From Deltaproteobacteria bacterium (lineage in GTDB: Bacteria > Myxococcota_A > UBA796 > UBA9615): DNA of 6,809 bases. Below are positions 1 to 5,285 of the stretch, one piece after another; the stretch's first letter is position 1; the number at the start of each line of letters is the position of its first letter. The DNA lies in contig JAJDAI010000524.1 of the NCBI GenBank assembly GCA_029261955.1, positions 1 through 6,809 on the forward strand, written 5' to 3'. The notes under the pieces are model-generated. The model was not told the origin of the DNA. It was given only the letters and a program-made list of their open reading frames with translations, and searched no databases. Position numbers and translations under genes: made by a program.

Positions 1-1
1 A

Positions 2-424
2 GGAGCCCCGAACAGCCTGGAGATCGACCACCGGCAGCTGCCGCAGGCCGCCGCACAGCGAGCGCGCTACGCGCTGTGGAGGCAGGAGCGGGCGGCGAAG
101 AGCCAGCGCGAGCGGGTGCCCGTGATCGCAGGCATCGCCGCGGGGGCGGCCGGGGCCGTGCTGTCCGCGATCTCCTGGGGCGTCGCCGCGGAGCAGGATC
201 GCCTCATGATGGAGAGCCGCGACGCCGCGCTCGCCGGCGAGGCCCACGCCGACGGACCGCAAGGCTGGTTCGACGAAAACAGCCAGGCGCGCCAGACCCA
301 GCAGGTCTTCGTGGGGCTGGGGGCGACGGGCGCGGCCCTGGGAATCGCGGGCTTCACGGTGGCGGGGGTCTTCGGCGCCCGGAGCGCGGTCCGCCAACAG
401 GACTCCGGTTGGGTCGCTCCCTGA
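2..424 (+). CDS. C-terminal part of a two-membrane-segment protein of unknown function (5' end outside window)
   Basis: The reading frame is open from the first full codon at position 2 to a TGA at 422-424, giving about 140 residues, so the gene very probably begins upstream of the window. A GTG at 116 could start a 102-residue protein, but it has no Shine-Dalgarno, and the frame before it has normal coding character (Arg/Gln/Glu/Ala-rich, ending KSQRERVPVI). Two hydrophobic glycine/alanine-rich segments are visible, beginning VPVIAGIAAGAAGAVLSAIS and VFVGLGATGAALGIAGFTVA. They are separated by about 35 polar residues and followed by a short tail. From general knowledge, such a two-helix tail is common at the C-terminus of myxobacterial TPR or PEGA-type envelope proteins; here that is inference, because the N-terminal domains are not visible. 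It lies 53 bp ahead of the kinase gene on the same strand and may share its transcript. Confidence 0.6.
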   Translation, partial: GAPNSLEIDHRQLPQAAAQRARYALWRQERAAKSQRERVPVIAGIAAGAAGAVLSAISWGVAAEQDRLMMESRDAALAGEAHADGPQGWFDENSQARQTQQVFVGLGATGAALGIAGFTVAGVFGARSAVRQQDSGWVAP

Positions 425-426
425 AC

Positions 427-446
427 AGCGCAGGGTTCGCTGCGCT
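427..446. repeat. Perfect 7-bp inverted repeat just after the first gene
   Basis: AGCGCAG (427-433) and CTGCGCT (440-446) are exact reverse complements around a 6-base loop, three bases past the stop of the upstream gene and 31 bases before the kinase start. There is no T-run after it, so it is not a standard intrinsic terminator. It could stabilise the 3' end of the upstream message, attenuate transcription into the kinase gene, or be chance in GC-rich DNA. Confidence 0.3.
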
Positions 447-477
447 CACGCGCGACCTCCTATGATGGCCGCGACGC

Positions 478-2553
478 ATGAACTGGAGCCAAGACCAGCA
501 GATCGGCCCCTTCCGCCTCGTCCGGCCCCTGGGCCGGGGCGGCTTCGCGGACGTCTGGCTCGCTGAGCGGAAGGGCGCGGGGGAGTTCCGGCGGCAGCTG
601 GCGCTGAAGCTGGTCGCAGTCGGGGACAGCGACGGGGAGCTGCTTCGCTCCGACTCCCTGCTCCGGGAGGCGCGGCTCTGCAGCTGGCTCAACAACCCGC
701 ACGTGGTCCAGGTCGAGGGCGTCGAGGAGGCGGACGGCATCGTCTGGATGGCGATGGAGTACTGCGACGGGGGGTCGCTGACCCAGCTGATCCGCCGCAT
801 GCTGCGCCTGGGTCTGGCCATGCCGCCCGCCGTCGCCGTCCGCATCGGCCGGGACGTCGCCCGCGCGCTCGGCGCAGCCCACCACGCCAAGACGCCCGAC
901 GGCGCGGCCCTCTGTGTGGTGCACCGGGACCTGAAGCCCGGCAACGTGCTGCTCACGCGCGCCGGCAGCGTGAAGGTCTGCGACTTCGGCATCGCGAAGG
1001 CGACGGACGAGACGAACGTCACCGGCACCAACATGCTCAAGGGCACGGCGTCCTACATCGCGCCCGAGATCTGGGACGACGTGCGCGCCTTCTCGCCCGC
1101 GAGCGACGCCTTCGCGCTCGGCACCCTGCTGCTCGAGATCCTCGTGCTGGACCGCCTGCACGCGGGGGGCTCGATGCCGCAGGTCTACCGCCGCATCGTG
1201 CAGGGCACGGCCGCCGAGGACGCCAGCCGGGTGGCGGCGCACCTGCCGCCCATCGTCCCCCTGCTGGAGCAGCTGCTTCAACGCGATCCCAGCAAGCGGG
1301 CCTCGGATCTTCGACACACCGCGCTGGAGCTGGACCTGCTGCTCGGCACCCTGCCCGGCCCCGACGACCCGGCGCTGCTCCTGGCGATGCTCGACAGCAT
1401 CGAGAAGGGCGTGCCCATGCCCCCGCTGCCCGAGCGCGTGGACCTGGCCTGGCAGGCGGTCATCGAGCGGGCGACGGGCGAGCAGCACCCCCTCGTGGAC
1501 GGGCCGACCGGGGGCGAGCGCGCCTGGCCGCTGGCCGTTCCCGTCGCACCCGAAGCCACGCCGGCGCCCCGGGGCCCCGAGCCGGAGAGCCTGAGCCTGG
1601 ATCTCGGGCAGGGCGGCGCCGCGAACCTGGACGCGACGGCGCCTTGGCAAGCGCCCCCCGCCCGGCAGGCACCCGCCGCGGCCGGCGCGACGAGCTCGGT
1701 CGAGCAGGGGCGGACCACGCAGCCCTGGACCCCCGCGCTCACGACCTCGCCGGAGGAGCCGGCTGCCCCCGCCGTGCTGGCCCCCAGCCGCCGCTCGAGC
1801 TCGCACTCGGCCGTCGGCGGGTCCAGCGCCACGATGAAGCGAAGGCGCTCGCCCGCGCGGCGACGAAAGCAGGCTCGCCGGCCGACCTGGCTCGTTCCCG
1901 TGCTGTTGCTCGCGGCGCTCGGCCTGGCCTCGGTGCTCGTCGTGCTGCTGGGCGGGGAGACGCAGCGGGTGGTTGAGCGCGCCGCCCCGGTCGAGACGTC
2001 GCTGGCCGTGGCGCCCGAGCCCGCTCCGGTGGAGCCGGATCCGGAGGTGGAGAGGACGCCCTCCATCGATCCCCAGGCCCCTCCGCCTTCGCCGGTGGCC
2101 GTCCAAGCCCGGCCGGTCCCGAAGGTCGCTGCGCGCGCCGCAGCCCCGGAGCGCCCAGCGGCCCGCCCCGAGCCGATCCCCGCCCCCAGCGAGCCCCGCC
2201 CCGAGCCCACGAACGAGCCCCGCCCCGAGCCGGCCGCCCTCGAAGCCGTCGAAGAGGAGGCCTCGCCGGTGGTCGCCGACCGGCCCTGCGTGCTGGTGGC
2301 CAGCCGACCCACCGGCGCCTACGTCTGGCTCGACGCCGCCGCCCAGCCCCTGCGGGCCACCTCGCGCCTCACGCGCCTGCCCCGCGTCCGGGCCGGCACC
2401 CTGCGGGTCGGCATGGCCCTCGTTGCGGACGCCCCGACCGCGGGCGTCCAGCTCACGCTGAAGGACGGCGACGCGGTCGAGGTGCGCTGCGATCTGCTGG
2501 GGGAGGCCCGCTGCGTCACCGCCTCAGTCGATCCCCGCCACTGCGCTCCCTAG
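478..2553 (+). CDS. Transmembrane Hanks-type Ser/Thr protein kinase with periplasmic PEGA-like C-terminal domain
   Basis: This 691-residue protein phosphorylates Ser/Thr on unidentified target proteins. The kinase domain (about 10-290) has every key element: glycine loop GRGGFADV (19-26), ATP-anchoring Lys44 in LALKLV, a likely helix-C Glu64, catalytic loop HRDLKPGN (149-156), DFG (169-171), APE (195-197), Asp210 and Arg274. Thr/Ser residues before APE could be autophosphorylated. A Pro/Ala-rich linker (about 340-450) and an Arg/Lys cluster (454-468) precede one membrane helix (about 470-492), placing the rest outside the cytoplasm. That part is a Pro/Glu-rich stalk (510-595) and a small domain (about 602-685) opening CVLVASRPTGAYVWLD, which resembles PEGA domains; four cysteines (604, 671, 679, 689) could form disulfides. 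The start is fixed by an in-frame TGA at 463-465 and the lack of another ATG before residue 91; no Shine-Dalgarno is visible. Confidence 0.95.
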   Translation: MNWSQDQQIGPFRLVRPLGRGGFADVWLAERKGAGEFRRQLALKLVAVGDSDGELLRSDSLLREARLCSWLNNPHVVQVEGVEEADGIVWMAMEYCDGGSLTQLIRRMLRLGLAMPPAVAVRIGRDVARALGAAHHAKTPDGAALCVVHRDLKPGNVLLTRAGSVKVCDFGIAKATDETNVTGTNMLKGTASYIAPEIWDDVRAFSPASDAFALGTLLLEILVLDRLHAGGSMPQVYRRIVQGTAAEDASRVAAHLPPIVPLLEQLLQRDPSKRASDLRHTALELDLLLGTLPGPDDPALLLAMLDSIEKGVPMPPLPERVDLAWQAVIERATGEQHPLVDGPTGGERAWPLAVPVAPEATPAPRGPEPESLSLDLGQGGAANLDATAPWQAPPARQAPAAAGATSSVEQGRTTQPWTPALTTSPEEPAAPAVLAPSRRSSSHSAVGGSSATMKRRRSPARRRKQARRPTWLVPVLLLAALGLASVLVVLLGGETQRVVERAAPVETSLAVAPEPAPVEPDPEVERTPSIDPQAPPPSPVAVQARPVPKVAARAAAPERPAARPEPIPAPSEPRPEPTNEPRPEPAALEAVEEEASPVVADRPCVLVASRPTGAYVWLDAAAQPLRATSRLTRLPRVRAGTLRVGMALVADAPTAGVQLTLKDGDAVEVRCDLLGEARCVTASVDPRHCAP
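2190..2231 (+). repeat. Two 18-bp direct repeats at 24-bp period inside the kinase stalk
   Basis: CGAGCCCCGCCCCGAGCC occurs at 2190-2207 and again, identically, at 2214-2231. In the protein this gives EPRPEP twice with an 8-residue period (572-577 and 580-585), next to a similar ARPEP. Such Pro/Glu repeats form stiff extended spacers, as in TonB-like periplasmic linkers. The exact DNA identity suggests a recent local duplication that may vary in copy number. Confidence 0.8.
2550..2553. other. CTAG shared by two convergent stop codons
   Basis: The kinase ends with TAG at 2551-2553 and the opposing cyclase gene ends with TAG read from 2552 down to 2550. The two genes therefore overlap by four bases, and a single palindromic CTAG stops both. 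No space remains for a terminator between them. Confidence 0.95.
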
Positions 2554-3986
2554 GTCGGGGGCCCGTCGATCCCCGCGACCCCGTGGCAGGCCTGCTCCCC
2601 TGCGAAGCCCTTGAGCTCGACCTGCTCCGAGCGGCTGATCCACAGCCTCGCGCCGAGCGCCTCGGCCAGGGGACCGGACACGACGACCTCCCCTTCCCCG
2701 GCGTGGCTGCACAGGCGGGCGGCCAGGTTCACGACCGAGCCGATCAGCGTGCGCTCCCGCCGCTCCTCCGAGCCGATCTCCGCGAAGACGAGCGAGCCCG
2801 CGGCGATGCCGATGCCCACCGTGACCGGCCGCTCGAAGGCGCCCCGGGCGTTCATCGCCTCCACCTCTCGCTGGATCTCCAGGGCCGCCCGCACCGCATC
2901 CGCGCAGCGATCCGGCCCCCGGAAGACGGCCAGGACCGCATCCCCGATGAACTTGTCGATGGTGCCGCCGTGGGCCTGCAGGAGCTCGGCCTGGCGCCGC
3001 AGGTAGACGTTGAGCATCGCCACGACGCGCTCGTCCGCGAGCCCCTCGCTCATCGCGGTGTAGCCACGGATGTCCGAGAAGAAGATGGCGGCATCCACGC
3101 GCTCCGCCTCGGGCGCGTCCTGCCCTTCGGCCCGACTGCGGACCGCGTCGAGGGTGTGCCTGGGCAGGAACTTCAACATCTGGAACCGCTCGGAGAGGAC
3201 CTCCGCCATGCGGTTGAACTGCCGCGCCACGAGCCCGAGTTCGTCTTCGGTGCCCAGCTCGATCCGGTGGCCGTAGTGCTCCTGTTCGATGGCCGCGGCG
3301 CCTTCTCGAATGCGGAACAGCGCCGTCTCGAGGCGGCGCCCGAAGACGAGGCTGCCCAGGATGGCGAGCAGCAGCGCGACGGACGAGGTGGCCAGGATCG
3401 ACAGGAACTGCTCGCGCAAGGCCGCGCGAAAGCGAGCGAGCTCGTAGTCGGCCTCCAACACGCCAGCGACCTCGCCCTGGGAATCGAGGATCGGCGCGAA
3501 CGCGGAGATCCAGGCCCCGTGCTCGTCTTCGTACAGCGCGCTGTGCGTCGCGGTCTTCTCCCGCACCGTCCGGCGAATGGCGGCGCGGTTGGCCTCGGGC
3601 ACGGTGTAGGGCTCGCCCGTGTACGGCGTCTGCTGGAGCATCACCGCCGCCGTGGCGACCTCCCCGTCGTTCAGGTGCAGGGTGTAGAGGAGGTCCTGCC
3701 GCAGCCCGTTCGCCTCCTGCACCCGCCGAAGCTGGGCTTGGAGCCGGGCGAAGTCCTCGCCGGTCGCGTCCTCCAGGTCCCGGATGCCCCGGTGCGCGTC
3801 CCCGTCCAGCTCCAGCGCCGCCGTCGCGACCACGCGCTGGAGCGCGACGCCGAACCAGTGCTCGAGGTCCGCGCGGCTCCGCTGGTAGGTGAGCACGCCG
3901 ATCACGGCGATCGTCGAGACGCCGAGCAGCGTCACCAGCGCGGTGAGCCGAAAGGCCAGTCGCCGGTGGAGGGGCATGCGGTCCAT
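2550..3986 (-). CDS. Membrane-bound class III adenylate cyclase with extracytoplasmic sensor and HAMP domains
   Basis: This 478-residue protein probably makes cAMP from ATP in response to an external signal. Order: membrane helix 1 (about 12-33), extracytoplasmic sensor (34-194) resembling a single Cache/PDC domain, membrane helix 2 (about 195-216), HAMP (about 214-268, with DELG 248-251), then the cyclase domain (about 295-470). The catalytic set is complete: metal-binding Asp305 (FSDIRGYT) and Asp349 (DKFIGDAV), Lys345 and Thr413 at the adenine-selecting positions, and Asn420 and Arg424 (VVNLAAR) for the transition state. Thr in place of Asp at 413 is the class IIIb pattern. An in-frame stop at 4020-4022 limits the start to ATG 3986 (GGGA nine bases upstream) or ATG 3977; I chose 3986. 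It is divergent from the ankyrin gene and convergent with the kinase. The sensor ligand is unknown, and cAMP rather than cGMP is predicted from residues only. Confidence 0.93.
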   Translation of the reverse strand: MDRMPLHRRLAFRLTALVTLLGVSTIAVIGVLTYQRSRADLEHWFGVALQRVVATAALELDGDAHRGIRDLEDATGEDFARLQAQLRRVQEANGLRQDLLYTLHLNDGEVATAAVMLQQTPYTGEPYTVPEANRAAIRRTVREKTATHSALYEDEHGAWISAFAPILDSQGEVAGVLEADYELARFRAALREQFLSILATSSVALLLAILGSLVFGRRLETALFRIREGAAAIEQEHYGHRIELGTEDELGLVARQFNRMAEVLSERFQMLKFLPRHTLDAVRSRAEGQDAPEAERVDAAIFFSDIRGYTAMSEGLADERVVAMLNVYLRRQAELLQAHGGTIDKFIGDAVLAVFRGPDRCADAVRAALEIQREVEAMNARGAFERPVTVGIGIAAGSLVFAEIGSEERRERTLIGSVVNLAARLCSHAGEGEVVVSGPLAEALGARLWISRSEQVELKGFAGEQACHGVAGIDGPPT

Positions 3987-4068
3987 TGCGTCGGGTCCCA
4001 GGCCGAAGGTGCGGGCCGATCATGCATGCTTGCAGCCGGCAGGCGGGGCCCGATCCCGAATCCGGCCG

Positions 4069-4088
4069 CCTGGGGGCAGAACCCCAGG
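4069..4088 (+). promoter_or_regulatory. Leader hairpin partly covering the ankyrin gene Shine-Dalgarno
   Basis: CCTGGGG (4069-4075) pairs perfectly with CCCCAGG (4082-4088) around the loop GCAGAA. The right arm takes in the first three bases of the AGGAGGGG ribosome-binding site. The left arm shares bases 4069-4072 with the right arm of the upstream stem CAGGCGG/CCGCCTG, so the two helices cannot form together. The pairing is seen directly; a regulatory role is inference. Confidence 0.35.
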
Positions 4089-4093
4089 AGGGG
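4086..4093 (+). promoter_or_regulatory. Strong Shine-Dalgarno fixing a GTG start
   Basis: AGGAGGGG lies nine bases ahead of GTG 4103. It is the best ribosome-binding site in the window and the main reason for preferring this GTG over the in-frame ATG at 4022 or TTG at 3986. Confidence 0.8.
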
Positions 4094-4102
4094 AACTCGA
4101 CC

Positions 4103-5167
4103 GTGGCTGACGACCCAAGCTGGCTGCCCTGGCTCATCGTGCCCGCCGGCCTCGCAGGCGGCCTCGCGCTGGCCTGGCTCAAGAGCCGCCACTTCATCCG
4201 CCCCGACCGCATGTTCGCGGCGATCGCCGCGGGCCAGACCGAGCCCATCCGCCGACACCTGGACCGGTACGGCGACGCGGACATCGACTGGCCTGACCCC
4301 GACGGCTACACGCCGCTGCTCGCCGCGATCGTCGCCAGAAAGCCAGAGATCGCGCGGCTCCTCGTGCAACACGGAGCGGACATCCACCGGGTCGCCGAAA
4401 CCCGGGCCACGCCGCTCACCCTCGCTGCCCTCATGAACCAGCCGCGGGTGGTCGAGGCCCTGCTCGAGCGCGGCGCGCGGCCCAACATCCCCGACGACGA
4501 GGGCCTGACGGCGCTGCACCACGCCGCCGCCCACGAGGACTCGGCGATGCTGGCGGCGCTGCTGGCCCACGACGCGAACCCCAACTTCAAGGACGCCTTC
4601 GGCCTGACCCCGCTCGACCGCGCGGCGGCCAGGCCGAGCATCGGGGACGCGCTCCGTGCTGCGGGCGGCAAGCCGGGCGCGGAGGTCCACATGGCCCAGC
4701 TGCTCGAGGGCCTCGCCCCCCAGGACCGCGCCGCCTTCGACCTGCCCCGCGTCTTCAGCATGTCCGAACGGGACGAGCGCCTGGTCGCGGCGAGGGCCCA
4801 GGCGCAAGCGAGCCTGGACCGCCTGAGGGCAGCGCTCGCTGGCGGCCTCTACGCCCGGGTCAAGATCGCGCTCCCCGCCGAGGGCGGCCCCGGCGAGGCG
4901 ATGTGGGCCGAGGTGCTCGAGCACGATGAGCGCGGGCTGCGCGTCCACGTCCTCGGCTCGCCCCTGTCCCGGCCACCGATCGACGAGCCGGTCCACCTCG
5001 CCTACGAAGAGCTCGCGGACTACGAGTTCGAGGAGCCCAAGGGCGTGCTGCACGGCGGCTTCACCAAGCGGGTGACCTACGCGGCCATGAAGCAGGAGTA
5101 CGGCTGGCTGCCGGCGGACATCGAGGAGGAGCTGGGGATGTACGCGCGGGCCTGGCCGATGTCCTGA
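4103..5167 (+). CDS. Membrane-anchored ankyrin-repeat protein with DUF2314-like C-terminal domain
   Basis: This is a 354-residue protein read from GTG 4103. An N-terminal hydrophobic helix (about 8-26) follows an acidic start and precedes KSRHFIRPDR; by the positive-inside rule the remainder faces the cytoplasm. Residues about 34-190 form four to five ankyrin repeats, with clear signatures DGYTPLLAAI, TPLTLAALMN, GLTALHHAAA and GLTPLDRAAA. These normally mediate protein-protein contacts. After a charged helical stretch (220-245), residues about 248-310 (YARVKIALP, MWAEVLE, GLRVHVLGSP, VHLAYEELADYEF) resemble the DUF2314 family, whose function is not established. A conserved-looking aromatic tail (GGFTKRVTYAAMKQEYGWLP) follows. 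The stop TGA lies inside the first unit of the 18-bp array. No catalytic motif is visible, so a membrane-tethered scaffold or adaptor is the most cautious reading. The ankyrin assignment is firm; the DUF2314 match is moderate. Confidence 0.9.
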   Translation: MADDPSWLPWLIVPAGLAGGLALAWLKSRHFIRPDRMFAAIAAGQTEPIRRHLDRYGDADIDWPDPDGYTPLLAAIVARKPEIARLLVQHGADIHRVAETRATPLTLAALMNQPRVVEALLERGARPNIPDDEGLTALHHAAAHEDSAMLAALLAHDANPNFKDAFGLTPLDRAAARPSIGDALRAAGGKPGAEVHMAQLLEGLAPQDRAAFDLPRVFSMSERDERLVAARAQAQASLDRLRAALAGGLYARVKIALPAEGGPGEAMWAEVLEHDERGLRVHVLGSPLSRPPIDEPVHLAYEELADYEFEEPKGVLHGGFTKRVTYAAMKQEYGWLPADIEEELGMYARAWPMS

Positions 5168-5267
5168 CCCCCCTCAGTGTCCTGACCCCACCTGATGTCC
5201 TGACCCCACCCGATGTCCTGACCCCCCTCAGTGTCCTGACCCCCTTCAGTGTCCTGACCCCCTCCGC
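5160..5267. repeat. Tandem array of six 18-bp units (consensus TGTCCTGACCCC plus a variable hexamer)
   Basis: Units start at 5160, 5178, 5196, 5214, 5232 and 5250 without gaps. The first 12 bases, TGTCCTGACCCC, are identical in all six; the last six are CCTCAG (units 1 and 4), ACCTGA, ACCCGA, CTTCAG and CTCCGC. A 34-bp block (5156-5189) recurs exactly 54 bp later (5210-5243), so there is a higher-order three-unit period. Unit 1 contains the TGA that ends the ankyrin gene. The + strand is C-rich and G-poor, as in Rho-loading sites. The last unit runs into a small hairpin, ACCCC (5257-5261) / GGGGT (5268-5272), 13 bp before the next gene. The reverse-complement core GGGGTCAGGACA recalls the GGGGTCAGG-type motifs seen near REP-associated transposases, from memory only; no transposase is present here. 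Confidence 0.97.
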
Positions 5268-5285
5268 GGGGTACCGTCGCCGGCC

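Larger units (their letters stand above)
3987..4102. promoter_or_regulatory. Divergent intergenic region between cyclase and ankyrin genes
   Basis: These 116 bp must hold the 5' signals of both divergent genes. I found no convincing -35/-10 pair on either strand. Visible elements are the self-complementary CATGCATG at 4021-4028, a 7-bp inverted repeat CAGGCGG (4040-4046) / CCGCCTG (4066-4072), and a second hairpin at 4069-4088 next to the ankyrin ribosome-binding site. An ATG at 4022, in frame with the ankyrin gene and preceded by AAGGTG (4006-4011), is an alternative start that would add 27 residues. Confidence 0.5.

Noticed and set aside
462..566. Upstream open frame beginning ATGATG and overlapping the kinase start
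   Set aside because: It encodes only 34 Pro/Arg-rich residues, has no Shine-Dalgarno and overlaps the kinase frame; most likely chance.
460..2106. Long minus-strand open frame (548 codons) opposite the kinase gene
   Set aside because: Its translation is Arg/Gly/Ala/His-rich low-complexity sequence without any domain, while the opposite strand encodes a kinase with all motifs. Long antisense frames are expected with high third-position GC.
4021..4058. Promoter with TTGCAG (4030-4035) as -35 box
   Set aside because: At the expected distance the -10 position reads ATCCCG, which is not a credible -10 element.
3986..4102. N-terminal extension of the ankyrin protein from TTG 3986 or ATG 4022
   Set aside because: The extra residues are Arg/Pro/Gly-rich and would place a polar stretch before the membrane anchor. 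GTG 4103 has a far better ribosome-binding site. ATG 4022 remains a minor alternative.
2583..4436. Long plus-strand open frame (617 codons) opposite the cyclase gene and running into the ankyrin gene
   Set aside because: It is a shadow of the cyclase codons; its protein has no recognisable domain, and it crosses the divergent intergenic region and the ankyrin start in a different frame.
5160..5267. CRISPR array
   Set aside because: Units are 18 bp, directly abutting, with only a six-base variable part. There are no spacers of 30 or so bases and no cas genes.
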